Below, one piece after another: positions 53,462 to 62,985 of a stretch of DNA of 64,000 nucleotides (position 1 is its first letter; the number at the start of each line of letters is the position of its first letter). The stretch spans positions 6,473 to 70,472 of the forward strand of contig NZ_JAMFTN010000025.1 of the NCBI RefSeq assembly GCF_023922585.1, given 5' to 3'. The notes beneath the pieces were generated by a model. It was not told where the DNA came from. It made no database searches and saw only the letters and a program-made list of their open reading frames with translations. The position numbers were made by a program, and so were the translations under genes. The DNA comes from Aliidiomarina quisquiliarum (GTDB lineage: Bacteria; Pseudomonadota; Gammaproteobacteria; Enterobacterales; Alteromonadaceae).

Positions 53462-54973
53462 TTAATCAGCTTCATTATAGAGGGCTAAATTAGATTCTTC
53501 CTGTTCTGGCTCGTCACGTTTTTGATCGTTACGCGCATCATGCAATTCATCAAGGTAATGCTGATCAATATCGCCTGTTATGTATTGGCCACTAAATACC
53601 GAGCTTTCAAACTGCTGCAAATGTGGGTTTTCGTTTTGTACCGACCAAATTAAGTCGTCAAGGTCTTGATAAATAAGCTCATCAGCTTTTATTAGCTGGC
53701 TTATTTCTTCAACTTCTCGGCCATAACCAATCAGCTCGTTGGCACTCGGCATGTCAATACCATACACATTAGGAAAACGTATTTCTGGTGCTGCCGAGGC
53801 AAAATAAACCTTTTTTGCCCCTGCTTCGCGAGCCATTTCAATAATTTGCTCCGAGGTAGTACCCCGCACAATTGAGTCGTCTACCAGCAATACGTTCTTA
53901 CCTTTAAACTCTACGCCAATTGCATTCAGTTTACGCCGAACAGATTTCCGCCGTTGTGTTTGGCCCGGCATGATAAAGGTACGGCCAATATAGCGATTCT
54001 TAACAAACCCTTGTCGATATGGTTTATTCAGTACACGAGATATTTCCAACGCCACATCTACCGCTGTTTCGGGAATAGGGATAACCACATCAATGTCCAG
54101 GTGTTGGTATTCTTTCTTTATTTTTTCACCCAGTTTAAGCCCCATGTTTAATCGACTAGCATAAACCGACACACCATCAATAAAAGAATCGGGACGGGCG
54201 AAATACACGTATTCGAAAATACATGGGCAATGAACCGGTTTAGCAGCACATTGACGGCTAAATAATTGACCATCTTCCGTAATATAAATTGCTTCACCCG
54301 GTTCAACGTCTCGCATAAAGGTGAAGCCCGTACCGTCAATAGCAACGCTTTCAGAGGCAACAATGTATTCTGTACCTTGCTTTGTTTCACGCTTGCCAAT
54401 AGCTAACGGGCGAATACCGAAAGGGTCGCGAAAAGCTACCAAGCCATGGCCAATAATCATGGCAACAACAGCGTATGCACCTTTTACTTGTTCGTGCACA
54501 CGGCTAACGGCACCAAACATGTCGTCGGCTGCAAGGTGATCTTGGTTATTATTAAGCAATTCATGTGCGAAAATATTGAGTAATATTTCCGAGTCTGAGG
54601 CGGTATTAATATGGCGTTTGGCTGTTTCAAACAACGCTAATTGTAACTCTTGCGCGTTGGTTAAATTGCCATTATGTGCCATGGCAATACCAAACGGTGA
54701 ATTCACATAAAAAGGCTGTGCTTCTGCCGAGCTAGAGCTGCCTGCCGTTGGGTAACGCACATGGCCAATGCCAATATTGCCACTTAAGCGCCGCATATGG
54801 CGAGTGTGAAAAACATCGCGAACTAAACCATTCCCCTTGCGTAAGCGCAAGTTATAGCCATCAATGGTCATAATACCTGCGGCATTCTGCCCCCGATGCT
54901 GCAGCATAGTCAATCCGTCATAGAGCGCCTGATTTACGGGTTGCTTACCAACGATTCCAACTACACCACACAT
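53462..54973 (-). CDS. purF: Amidophosphoribosyltransferase PurF
   Basis: PurF makes phosphoribosylamine from PRPP and glutamine, the first step of purine synthesis. The 503-residue protein (E. coli 505) begins MCGVVGIVG, so removal of the Met exposes the Cys nucleophile of the glutaminase domain. The C-terminal phosphoribosyltransferase half has the PRPP motif [18 protein letters not shown]. The segment [17 protein letters not shown] precedes it. It follows cvpA by 18 bases, as in E. coli. The terminal 30 residues are acidic and variable. No PurR-type operator was recognised upstream of cvpA or purF. Confidence 0.98.
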   Translation of the reverse strand: MCGVVGIVGKQPVNQALYDGLTMLQHRGQNAAGIMTIDGYNLRLRKGNGLVRDVFHTRHMRRLSGNIGIGHVRYPTAGSSSSAEAQPFYVNSPFGIAMAHNGNLTNAQELQLALFETAKRHINTASDSEILLNIFAHELLNNNQDHLAADDMFGAVSRVHEQVKGAYAVVAMIIGHGLVAFRDPFGIRPLAIGKRETKQGTEYIVASESVAIDGTGFTFMRDVEPGEAIYITEDGQLFSRQCAAKPVHCPCIFEYVYFARPDSFIDGVSVYASRLNMGLKLGEKIKKEYQHLDIDVVIPIPETAVDVALEISRVLNKPYRQGFVKNRYIGRTFIMPGQTQRRKSVRRKLNAIGVEFKGKNVLLVDDSIVRGTTSEQIIEMAREAGAKKVYFASAAPEIRFPNVYGIDMPSANELIGYGREVEEISQLIKADELIYQDLDDLIWSVQNENPHLQQFESSVFSGQYITGDIDQHYLDELHDARNDQKRDEPEQEESNLALYNEAD

Positions 54974-54991
54974 AACTACCTCTAAATAATT

Positions 54992-55474
54992 TTATTGCAG
55001 GAAGCTCGAAGAACTTTGCAAATAATCAAAAAACCATTGAATATAAATCCCGAAATGTGGGATTAACGTCGACACTTGCCACCACTCTTCATTTGGAAAG
55101 GGAGTAAAAGAGTCAAGAACAAACAACAGCGCACTCACAATAAGCACGCCGCGTAAGGCGCCAAATACAACACCTAATAATCGGTCAGTACCACTTAGCC
55201 CTGTTTTTTGTACCAGCTGACTAACAACATAGGTAATCATTGCTCCCACTATTAGGGTTACAATAAACAGCAAGGTAACGGCAAGCCCGTTTCGAACCAT
55301 GGGGTCTTCGAAACCGGTAAAAAATGCGGCAAGATCTTGGTAAAACAAACTAGCGACAAAAAATGCAGCTATCCAAACGGCAAGCGATAATGCTTCTTTA
55401 ACAAAACCGCGAATAAGGCTAATAATAATAGATAGTGCTATTACGCCAATAATTGCGTAATCAATCCAATTCAT
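54992..55474 (-). CDS. cvpA: CvpA family membrane protein
   Basis: CvpA is a small inner-membrane protein needed for colicin V production in E. coli; its wider function is an envelope or transport role that is not resolved. The 160-residue protein (E. coli 162) starts [20 protein letters not shown] and has four predicted membrane helices, with the family motif [10 protein letters not shown] after the first. It precedes purF in the conserved dedD-cvpA-purF order, 18 bases away, and is likely co-transcribed with it. Confidence 0.95.
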   Translation of the reverse strand: MNWIDYAIIGVIALSIIISLIRGFVKEALSLAVWIAAFFVASLFYQDLAAFFTGFEDPMVRNGLAVTLLFIVTLIVGAMITYVVSQLVQKTGLSGTDRLLGVVFGALRGVLIVSALLFVLDSFTPFPNEEWWQVSTLIPHFGIYIQWFFDYLQSSSSFLQ

Positions 55475-55539
55475 AGTAATGAACCACCCTTTTTAGACCT
55501 GCGAATTCTAGCAGAAAGTATTCGCTTATCGTTAGTTTT

Positions 55540-56097
55540 TTAGTCATTCGCTGGGCGATAAGGTACCACTTTACCCTCAAGCTCGGTTAATTCTTTTAAC
55601 CGACCTAATTGTGAAGTTAATGCTTGTTCGTTTAAATCAGGGCCAACCAGCAGCAAGTGTAATTGCCCCTCTGGGCGGCGTAATACCCTGCTGTCGGCTT
55701 GAAAGCCTTCAGCACGTAACTTTGTTATCAGATCGTTCACCCTATCAACATTCCGAAAGGCACCTAACTGGATAACCCAACGGTCACCTGCTTGCGCAAT
55801 AGGCTCTGCTTCATCGGCACCCAAAACCACAGTAGGCGCCAGCTCTCGCACTTCAATTTGGTCCTCTATAATAGGTACTGCAATAACATCGTTGCTGGTT
55901 GGGCCGGTAACGGAAAAATCGGCGGGGAAACTAGGAGATTGCATTTGCTGCTCTACCGAGGGTCGCAGAGGCGTTACTTGAAAGTCATCATTCGGCAGCT
56001 GTCCTGCATTACTAAACAGGTCAGGTAATATAATAACGGCCAGTGCAACAACGATCACTGTGCCTACCAGCCGGTTTTGTAAAGGACTACTCGCCAC
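55540..56097 (-). CDS. dedD: SPOR-domain cell-division protein DedD
   Basis: DedD is a bitopic inner-membrane protein that binds denuded septal peptidoglycan through its SPOR domain. The 185-residue protein has one N-terminal helix (LVGTVIVVALAVIILPDLF), a linker of about 85 residues and a SPOR domain (about residues 105-180; RWVIQLGAFRNVDRVNDLI). The start is GTG (56097), which overlaps the folC end by 11 bases and follows GGGAG by 8 bases. The order folC-dedD-cvpA-purF is conserved. Confidence 0.93.
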   Translation of the reverse strand: MASSPLQNRLVGTVIVVALAVIILPDLFSNAGQLPNDDFQVTPLRPSVEQQMQSPSFPADFSVTGPTSNDVIAVPIIEDQIEVRELAPTVVLGADEAEPIAQAGDRWVIQLGAFRNVDRVNDLITKLRAEGFQADSRVLRRPEGQLHLLLVGPDLNEQALTSQLGRLKELTELEGKVVPYRPAND

Positions 56098-57397
56098 CTA
56101 TCGTTCTCCCTTTGCAAGCATACATTGCGGTAATTGTTAAAAACGAACCAAAACATACTATCACATCGTTAGGCTTTGCTTCAGCTAACGCTTGCTCAAA
56201 CGCATTGGCAACTGAAACAAATTGTTTTGAGCGACATTGTAACTGCGTTAAAACTCCAGCAAGATGCGCCGCTTGTGCTGCCCTTGTGCCCGGCAAGGTA
56301 GCCACATGCCAGCTGTCTATAACCAACGTCAACTCAGCCAAAGTAGCATGAATATCTTTATCGGCTAACATGCCACACACTGCAATAATGTTTATATCGC
56401 TACTAGTTTGCTCGCGCAAGGCTTGTAATTTGTCACGTAAGTAGCGTGCTGCATGTGGGTTATGTGCCACATCAAGAATAACCTTTGGTTCACCTGGCCA
56501 AATTTCAAAGCGGCCAGCCACAGTTGCTGTTTGTAAGCCCTGAGCAACATTATTTGCACTCACCTTAAAGCCTGCATGCTGTAAACCAGCAATGACTCCT
56601 AGGGCATTCACTACGGGCAACTGTGGTTCTGGTAAGTTTTTTAATGCCGTTAATGACTGTTTGGCCAACTCTGAGCAAAGTATAAAATTCCAGCCTTGCT
56701 CGGATTTTTCTAAATCGTAGTCTTGTTGCACACAAAGTAAATGCGCCCCAATTTCTTGCGCATGCGCCAACAAACGCTGTGGTGGCAAGCGGTCGCCACA
56801 AATGGCTGGCTTACCCGCACGGAAAATACCGGCTTTCTCAAAACCTATGTTTTCCCGGTCATTACCTAAAAAGCCCACATGATCAATATCAACACTGGTA
56901 ACAATGCTTAAATCAGCGTCGACAATATTAACCGCGTCCAAACGACCACCTAAACCAATTTCAAGAATGGCAACATCTACCTGGTGTTTTTGTATTAACC
57001 ACAGCGCCGCTAGGGTGCCAAATTCAAAATAGGTTAGCGACGTACTGCCCCGTGCTGCATTAACCGCACTAAAGGCCTCGCAGTGCTCTTGTTCGGTTAA
57101 CATTTTACCGTTCACCAACACCCGTTCGCGGTAGTCAACTAGGTGTGGCGAGGTATAGCACGCCGTACTGTAACCAGCGTGCTGCAATATAGCGTCTAAC
57201 ATGGCAACCGAAGAGCCTTTACCATTGGTACCTGCAACAGTAATAACCTTCGGGCTAGGCTGTAATACCCGCAGCGACTGTGCCACTGCAACAATGCGGT
57301 CAAGGCCCATGTCAATTTCTTTGCTATGTATGTTCTCTAAATAAGAAAGCCACGCATCTAATGAGCGTGGCTGTTCCTGAGCGTGTGGTGTATTCAA
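56087..57397 (-). CDS. folC: Bifunctional folylpolyglutamate/dihydrofolate synthase FolC
   Basis: FolC joins glutamate to dihydropteroate and extends the polyglutamate tail of folates. The 436-residue protein has the ATP loop VAGTNGKGSSVAMLDAILQ, LEIGLGGRLDAVN and the folate-site region DIDHVGFLGNDRENIG, with the ligase domain near DVAHNPHAARYLRDKL. The start codon appears to be TTG (57397), 9 bases after GAGG; the next in-frame Met is 28 residues in, beyond the conserved LDAWLSYLENIHSKEID. It lies 30 bases after accD and overlaps dedD. Confidence 0.96.
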   Translation of the reverse strand: MNTPHAQEQPRSLDAWLSYLENIHSKEIDMGLDRIVAVAQSLRVLQPSPKVITVAGTNGKGSSVAMLDAILQHAGYSTACYTSPHLVDYRERVLVNGKMLTEQEHCEAFSAVNAARGSTSLTYFEFGTLAALWLIQKHQVDVAILEIGLGGRLDAVNIVDADLSIVTSVDIDHVGFLGNDRENIGFEKAGIFRAGKPAICGDRLPPQRLLAHAQEIGAHLLCVQQDYDLEKSEQGWNFILCSELAKQSLTALKNLPEPQLPVVNALGVIAGLQHAGFKVSANNVAQGLQTATVAGRFEIWPGEPKVILDVAHNPHAARYLRDKLQALREQTSSDINIIAVCGMLADKDIHATLAELTLVIDSWHVATLPGTRAAQAAHLAGVLTQLQCRSKQFVSVANAFEQALAEAKPNDVIVCFGSFLTITAMYACKGRTIGGE

Positions 57398-57427
57398 GGT
57401 TTAAAACCTCGTTCCATCAAGGGTGAA

Positions 57428-58306
57428 TTAATTATCAGCCATCATTATTTCAGTTTTAGGAGCTGGCAAGTGTTGAAATTTAGCCAACAAACTAGCAACT
57501 TTATTGCGCATTTCACGACGGTCTACAATCATGTCTATGGCGCCATGCTCGAGTAAAAACTCGCTCCGCTGAAACCCTTCAGGCAATGTTTCGCGCACTG
57601 TTTGTTCAATAACACGTGGCCCAGCAAAGCCAATTAGTGCTTTTGGCTCGGCTATATTAATGTCGCCTAACATGGCAATACTGGCCGACACGCCACCCAT
57701 AGTTGGGTCGGTAAGCACAGAAATATAAGGTAAGCCCTGCTCGGTCATTTTTGCTAATGCCGCCGACGTTTTTGCCATTTGCATTAACGACAGTAAAGCC
57801 TCTTGCATACGAGCACCGCCCGAAGCAGAGAAACATACCAACGGCATATTATGTTCTAAACATTCCTCAGCGGCTTTAACAAAACGCGAACCAACCACCG
57901 TAGCCATAGAGCCACCCATAAAACTAAATTCAAATGCAACTGCAGCAATTGGCTGGCCTTTTAAAGTGCCTTTCATGGCAACTAATGCATCTTTTTCACC
58001 GGTCGCTTTTTGTGCAGCAGCAATACGGTCTTTATATTTTTTAGAGTCTCTAAATTTAAGTAAGTCTTGGGGCTCTAATTCGACACCAAGCTCCACTCGA
58101 TTGTCGGCGTCAAGAAACTGATCGAGGCGCTCACGCGCACTAACCCGCATGTGGTGCTCGCACTTAGGGCATACGTGCAAATTGCGCTCAAGATCGGCAC
58201 GATACAAAATAGCTTCACAACCCCCGCATTTACTCCACACCCCTTCAGGTATGTTGCGGCGTTTACTAGATTGTGGTTTTGCAAGAATTCTTTCTATCCA
58301 GCTCAT
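57428..58306 (-). CDS. accD: Acetyl-CoA carboxylase, carboxyltransferase subunit beta
   Basis: AccD and AccA transfer the carboxyl group from biotin to acetyl-CoA, giving malonyl-CoA for fatty-acid synthesis. The 292-residue protein has the N-terminal zinc ribbon (CGGCEAILY ... CPKCEHHM), which also binds mRNA in E. coli, and the crotonase-like core with [19 protein letters not shown] and [16 protein letters not shown]. Slightly shorter than E. coli AccD (304). Position between truA and folC matches E. coli except that dedA is missing here. Confidence 0.97.
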   Translation of the reverse strand: MSWIERILAKPQSSKRRNIPEGVWSKCGGCEAILYRADLERNLHVCPKCEHHMRVSARERLDQFLDADNRVELGVELEPQDLLKFRDSKKYKDRIAAAQKATGEKDALVAMKGTLKGQPIAAVAFEFSFMGGSMATVVGSRFVKAAEECLEHNMPLVCFSASGGARMQEALLSLMQMAKTSAALAKMTEQGLPYISVLTDPTMGGVSASIAMLGDINIAEPKALIGFAGPRVIEQTVRETLPEGFQRSEFLLEHGAIDMIVDRREMRNKVASLLAKFQHLPAPKTEIMMADN

Positions 58307-58442
58307 AAATACCTATCACTAATCGGCCAAAAGCCAAATACGTCATGTTCGTTGAATTACCCGACATTAAAGCACAATTCAGCCCATGTTTGCAGCGCTA
58401 AGTGGTCTTAGTTGTCAGGCCCAGTGTTCCTATTTCGTTTTA

Positions 58443-59237
58443 TTATCGTTCCGGCAAAAATAATGGTCCTAACGGTACCTTAGGCATTTCTAACTCAGGC
58501 GGGTACTGCACATGAACCAAATAAAGGCCATTAGGTTTAGCCGTAGCCGAGCACACTCTTCTGTCTTTTGCTGCAAGTACCTCTTCCAGCCATTGTTTAG
58601 GCTGCTCGCCACTACCAACAACAATAAGCGCCCCAGCTATATTCCTTACCATGTGGTGCACAAATGCATTTGCTTGTATATCTATGACCACATAAGCGCC
58701 AAAACGTTTAACCGTAATAAAGTGAACTTTACGAAAAGGTGAATGCGACTGACACTGCGCTGCCCGAAACGAAGAGAAGTCGTTTTCACCTAATAAAACT
58801 TGCCCGGCAGCGTGCATGCGCTCTGCATTAAGGGGCTGATGAATATGGGTAACACCGCCATTTAAAATGGCAGCTCGAAAAGGTGCATTGTAAATAACAT
58901 AGCGATATCGCCGCGACTCGGCCGTAAACCGCGCACTGAAGTCGTCGCCAACCCGTTTTACCCACCTTATAGCTATATCGTCGGGCAAATGCGAGTTTAC
59001 CCCCATGGTCCAAGCGCCATCGGGGCGATCAACACTAGTATCAAAGTGAACTACCTGCTGTGTCGCATGTACACCTGCGTCTGTTCGCCCAGCACACACC
59101 ACCGCTACCGGGTGTAAGCTTATTTGTTCTAGTGCTCGCTCTACACAGGCTTGAACGCTAATAACATGGTGTTGCTTTTGCCAACCAAAATACTGCTGGC
59201 CATTATATTCAATTCCAAGTGCAATACGCATGTTCAT
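58443..59237 (-). CDS. truA: tRNA pseudouridine(38-40) synthase TruA
   Basis: TruA modifies uridines 38-40 in the anticodon arm of many tRNAs. The 264-residue protein has the conserved [17 protein letters not shown] start and the catalytic aspartate in [19 protein letters not shown]. The C-terminal half has [19 protein letters not shown], also typical. Two ATG codons compete (59237 and 59231); neither has a clear ribosome-binding site. The fimV stop codon lies 3 bases upstream of the first, so translation is probably coupled to fimV. Confidence 0.96.
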   Translation of the reverse strand: MNMRIALGIEYNGQQYFGWQKQHHVISVQACVERALEQISLHPVAVVCAGRTDAGVHATQQVVHFDTSVDRPDGAWTMGVNSHLPDDIAIRWVKRVGDDFSARFTAESRRYRYVIYNAPFRAAILNGGVTHIHQPLNAERMHAAGQVLLGENDFSSFRAAQCQSHSPFRKVHFITVKRFGAYVVIDIQANAFVHHMVRNIAGALIVVGSGEQPKQWLEEVLAAKDRRVCSATAKPNGLYLVHVQYPPELEMPKVPLGPLFLPER

Positions 59238-59240
59238 TAT

Positions 59241-61694
59241 TTATTCGTTATCAATCCGCTTCAGCAATTCCTCAGCTTCGGCTTTAAGGGCTTCGTCGGC
59301 AGACGCTAATACTTCTTGTAGCGCTTCACGGGCATTCTCGTACTCATCCATTTCAAGGTAAGCCCTAGCCAAGTCTAATTGTGCGGCTAATTGGTCTTCT
59401 GCTCGGTATGAATCGTCGTCGTTATCTTCATCAGCTGCTGCTTCAACACCAGTGTCTGTCTCGGCAAGTATGTCGTCTATATTTAAAAAACTGTCCGCTT
59501 CGTCGGTTGTATCCGCATCTTCCGTAAATAGCGACTCCAATTCACTTTCCGCTGCTGCTGTTGCTTCCGCTAGCTCATTTTCATCGAGTGCGTAGTAGTC
59601 TTCGTCCAGCTCTTCATCGTCCGCCAACGCAGTAAAACCGCTTTCTTGTTCTAATGGCGAGGTTTTTTCTGCTGTTGGTTGTACTTCCTCTAAACTAATT
59701 GGCTCTTCGTCACCTTCGGCGTCCACATCAGCAAGTAGCTCATCGCCTTCTTCTTCATTTGGTTCTAATTCATTATCAATGTCATCTTCATCTACAAAAA
59801 CCAGTTCAGGCTCTTCATCTGCAGCGCTACTTTCGCCTGCTAAGACATCGTCGGCGTCAGTGGTTTCAGGTTCAGATAACAACGAGTCAATATCTTCGGG
59901 AGTAATCTCTTCAGTGCTTTCGTCGCTAATTCCAAGTTCATTAAATAGCTCGTCAATATCAATATCATCCGCTTCAACTTCTGCATCGTCAGATTCAGCG
60001 TTATCTTGCTCTGTTTGCTCTGTTTGCTCTGTTTGCTCTGTTTGATCAAGCACCACATCAGGGTCGAAAGGATCAATGCTATTCGGCTCTTCAGGGAGCA
60101 AATCGTCGCTTTTAGCGGCAACTTGTTTAGTGGTTTTATCATCTTTAGCAAAGTTATCTAGCAGGTCGTCAATATCATCACTATCAACGGTTGTCGCAGT
60201 GTTGCCTTGCTCTGCGGTTACAGCTGCATCCGAATCGGTATCAACGTCAGTGGTACTTTCATGCTCTGGCTCAAACTGTTCTTCACTGTCATCATCGGTT
60301 GCACCAGCAAGTAAGCGGTCAAGATCATCTTGACCAAGCGAGCCATCTGTAGGGTCATCGGTGTTAACTGCCTTGCTTGGCGCTTGTGGCGGCGCCGCTG
60401 GCGGAGCTTGCACTAACTCTACCGCCTCTGGGGTTTCCTCGGGACTATCAAAACCATCGTCTAATTCTGAAAAGTCACTCTCGTTTAGTGCTTCTGCCGA
60501 CTCATCTAAACGTATGTCAAAGTCAGCTTCGTCATTGCTTTCATCGGTCGCACGAGGCATTAGCATTTCGTCTGACAAGCGGTCTAAATCAGCTCCTTCA
60601 TCATCGTCAAAGCCTTCAAATGGGTCGTCCGATAGTAGGTCGTCTTCTTCTACCGTAATGCCCCCCATAAGCTCCCGTTCAAGCGCCTCTCGCGCTTCTT
60701 CGTCAGACAACTCTTGTTCTGCCTCACGCCCACCTTTGGTTTCTGTTAAAAACTCATGCTCAGATATATTTAACTGGCGACGGCGCAGTAACCAAGTGGT
60801 TAATAAAATCATTAACAGCGCAGGAACCGATGCAAGTAGCGCTAGGGCCGCTGGGTGGTCTAATAGCTCTTCGACTACTGTTTTTTCTTGCGTGCGTGCG
60901 CTAACAATGTCTTGCTCTCGACGTAGTGCTTCTTGGGCAGCTTTCAGTTCACTTATTTCTGCCTGATATTCTGCAGAAGTCACGGCCCCTTCTTGTAGGG
61001 CGTTTAGTAACTCTTCCAGCCTCACTAAACGCTCTCTGAGCTCTTCATTGTCACGGAAAACTTTTTCTGTGGTTTCAATTGAGCTCAATAAGCTTTCACG
61101 CAAATCGATAAATTCTTGTTCATGCCGCGCACGCACTTCACCAATTGCTTGCTCTGTGCGGGTACGGGTTTCTTGTACTAGCTTGTCTTGTTCTTCTTGT
61201 CGTTGGTTAGTGAGCTGTTGTTGTTCGTTTAGCACTTGTTGCTGGCGGTTAAGTTGTTCGCCAAGCTGCACCTGCCTACGAGCAGCTTCAGGATTCATCA
61301 TTTGCACTTCTTGCAAACTTGGAATTCTTAGGTAAAAACCCGTTAACATTTCGCTTGGGTTACCATTACGAAATGCTTCGGGGTTCGCTAGCACCAGTGC
61401 CGCCATCATTTGCGGCACGTCAACACTAGAATGTGGTCGATACTGGCTAGCTATGGTCCATAAGGTGTCGGTTGCTTTAATAGGCCCATAGCGTTCAGTA
61501 CCAATGCGCACGTCGGTTTGTTCTGCTCCTTCAGGGCCACGAATAACAATACGGTCACGCTCTTGCGCGGCCACATCAAGAGGATGAAATAGGCTAAAGG
61601 TACCAGCACCTATAAGCGCACCAACAATTACAGTGCGAGCCCACCGACGAGGCAACTGGAACACATCAAAACTTCCCTGAGCTGAATGGGTCAT
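59241..61694 (-). CDS. fimV: FimV/HubP-family polar protein
   Basis: FimV/HubP proteins are large acidic inner-membrane proteins with a periplasmic peptidoglycan-binding part, organising cell poles, type IV pili and flagella. From the ATG at 61694 (8 bases after AGGA) the product has 817 residues. A signal-anchor region (TVIVGALIGAGTFSLF) leads to a LysM-like segment (YGPIKATDTLWTIASQY), a glutamine-rich coiled coil (about residues 140-250) and a membrane helix (LALLASVPALLMILLTTWLL). A cytoplasmic Asp/Glu/Ser-rich stretch of about 450 residues follows, and the conserved C-terminal TPR-like FimV domain (AAQLDLARAYLEMDEYENAR). Similar in layout to Pseudomonas FimV and Vibrio HubP. Confidence 0.93.
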   Translation of the reverse strand: MTHSAQGSFDVFQLPRRWARTVIVGALIGAGTFSLFHPLDVAAQERDRIVIRGPEGAEQTDVRIGTERYGPIKATDTLWTIASQYRPHSSVDVPQMMAALVLANPEAFRNGNPSEMLTGFYLRIPSLQEVQMMNPEAARRQVQLGEQLNRQQQVLNEQQQLTNQRQEEQDKLVQETRTRTEQAIGEVRARHEQEFIDLRESLLSSIETTEKVFRDNEELRERLVRLEELLNALQEGAVTSAEYQAEISELKAAQEALRREQDIVSARTQEKTVVEELLDHPAALALLASVPALLMILLTTWLLRRRQLNISEHEFLTETKGGREAEQELSDEEAREALERELMGGITVEEDDLLSDDPFEGFDDDEGADLDRLSDEMLMPRATDESNDEADFDIRLDESAEALNESDFSELDDGFDSPEETPEAVELVQAPPAAPPQAPSKAVNTDDPTDGSLGQDDLDRLLAGATDDDSEEQFEPEHESTTDVDTDSDAAVTAEQGNTATTVDSDDIDDLLDNFAKDDKTTKQVAAKSDDLLPEEPNSIDPFDPDVVLDQTEQTEQTEQTEQDNAESDDAEVEADDIDIDELFNELGISDESTEEITPEDIDSLLSEPETTDADDVLAGESSAADEEPELVFVDEDDIDNELEPNEEEGDELLADVDAEGDEEPISLEEVQPTAEKTSPLEQESGFTALADDEELDEDYYALDENELAEATAAAESELESLFTEDADTTDEADSFLNIDDILAETDTGVEAAADEDNDDDSYRAEDQLAAQLDLARAYLEMDEYENAREALQEVLASADEALKAEAEELLKRIDNE
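60007..60042. repeat. Four tandem 9-bp repeats inside fimV
   Basis: Four exact copies of TGCTCTGTT in a row (plus strand) encode repeated Glu-Gln-Thr in the acidic region of FimV. Unit length is a multiple of three, so gain or loss keeps the frame. Confidence 0.9.
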
Positions 61695-61753
61695 TGCATT
61701 AATCCTGATCGAACGCACATTTAATACCTGATTATTATTGAAAAGCTTTTCGC

Positions 61754-61773
61754 CTAGCTAGGTACGTAGCTAG
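61754..61773. repeat. Inverted repeat upstream of fimV
   Basis: CTAGCTA (61754-61760) and TAGCTAG (61767-61773) flank GGTACG, 60 bases upstream of the fimV start, inside a 216-base gap after asd. CTAG-rich words recur nearby (GCTAGCC at about 61848). It could be a regulator site or an RNA hairpin; function is unknown. Confidence 0.5.
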
Positions 61774-61910
61774 TTAAGTAGTTAACCGACAACATTTAAA
61801 CACTATAAGCTACCTTAGTAGGTAACGGCAATCTACCCTTTATAATTAGCTAGCCTAACGCAAACAAAACCTACATAGGCAGCTTACATTCATTGCTTTC
61901 TTATGTTCGT

Positions 61911-62927
61911 TTACCAGTAGTTAGCCAACAAATGCTCTGCAATTTGCACACTATTCGTTGCGGCACCTTTACGCACGTTGTCGGCTACCACCCAAAGGTT
62001 TATGCCTTGTGGGTGTGAAATGTCTTGTCGTACACGGCCAACAAATACTTTGTCTTGGCCAGTTGCATCACTCACCTGGGTTGGAAAGTCGGCCTGATCT
62101 TCCATAAGTTCTATGCCGGGCGCGTTGCGTAGTAAATCTTTTATTGTTTGCGCATCTGCCGGTTGGCGTAGTTCTAAATGAATTGCTTCCGCATGGCCAA
62201 AAAACACCGGCACCCGAACGGCGGTAGCATTGATGCGAATTGAATCGTCACCAAATATCTTTTGGGTTTCCCACACCATTTTCATTTCTTCTTTGGTGTA
62301 GTCATTATCTAAAAACGAATCAATTTGAGGAATACAGTTAAAAGCAATTTGGCGTGCAAAGGCTTCAGGCTCAACCGGAATGCCATTTAATAAGTTAGCG
62401 GTTTGTTTGGCCAGCTCGTCTACCCCACTAGCACCAGCTCCGGAAACCGACTGGTACGTAGCCACATTAATACGATCAACCCCAAAGGCATCGTGAATAG
62501 GCTTTAAGGCGACAACCATTTGAATAGTTGAACAATTCGGGTTAGCGATTATATTTCGGTTACGAAAATCTGCTAGCGCGTCACCATTTACCTCTGGTAC
62601 CACTAAGGGTACATCTGGCTCATAACGAAAGTGCGAGGTGTTATCAATCACTACACAGCCGGCGTCTGCAGCACGGGGCGCATACATTGCAGAAATACTG
62701 CCGCCCGCTGAAAAGAAGGCAAGGTCAACTAAACTCCAGTCGAAATGTTCAGCATCTTGAACTTCCAGCTGTTCGCCGTTGAATTGAATGTCGGTACCCG
62801 CAGAACGGCTACTCGCTAAAGGAAAAAGCTGTTTAATGGGAAACTTTCGTTCAGCCAGGCATTCAAGTAGTTGTTTACCTACTAAACCAGTAGCTCCTAG
62901 AACAGCAACATTCAATTGTAAACTCAT
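61911..62927 (-). CDS. asd: Aspartate-semialdehyde dehydrogenase
   Basis: Asd makes aspartate semialdehyde from aspartyl phosphate, the branch point to lysine, diaminopimelate, threonine and methionine. The 338-residue protein starts with the NADP fold VAVLGATGLVGKQLLECL. The active-site cysteine is in NIIANPNCSTIQMVVALKP. The later GASGVDELAKQ and VPVFFGHAEAIHLEL with the conserved His are also present. It takes the genome position held in E. coli by usg, a related protein that lacks the cysteine motif, as far as I recall. A GAGAGG ribosome-binding site precedes the ATG. It lies between pdxB and fimV. Confidence 0.95.
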   Translation of the reverse strand: MSLQLNVAVLGATGLVGKQLLECLAERKFPIKQLFPLASSRSAGTDIQFNGEQLEVQDAEHFDWSLVDLAFFSAGGSISAMYAPRAADAGCVVIDNTSHFRYEPDVPLVVPEVNGDALADFRNRNIIANPNCSTIQMVVALKPIHDAFGVDRINVATYQSVSGAGASGVDELAKQTANLLNGIPVEPEAFARQIAFNCIPQIDSFLDNDYTKEEMKMVWETQKIFGDDSIRINATAVRVPVFFGHAEAIHLELRQPADAQTIKDLLRNAPGIELMEDQADFPTQVSDATGQDKVFVGRVRQDISHPQGINLWVVADNVRKGAATNSVQIAEHLLANYW

Positions 62928-62985
62928 GTACTACCTCTCAATTCAAATATGCCTAATTAGGCTTCATGCTTAACTAATTCTACTG

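Noticed and set aside
53435-55539. PurR operator before cvpA-purF
   Set aside because: No ACGCAAACGTTTnCGT-like palindrome was found in the gaps upstream of cvpA or purF.
59779-60966. Several Ser-rich plus-strand frames opposite fimV
   Set aside because: The repetitive Asp/Glu-rich coding of fimV on the minus strand makes Ser-rich antisense frames; no family match, no ribosome-binding site.
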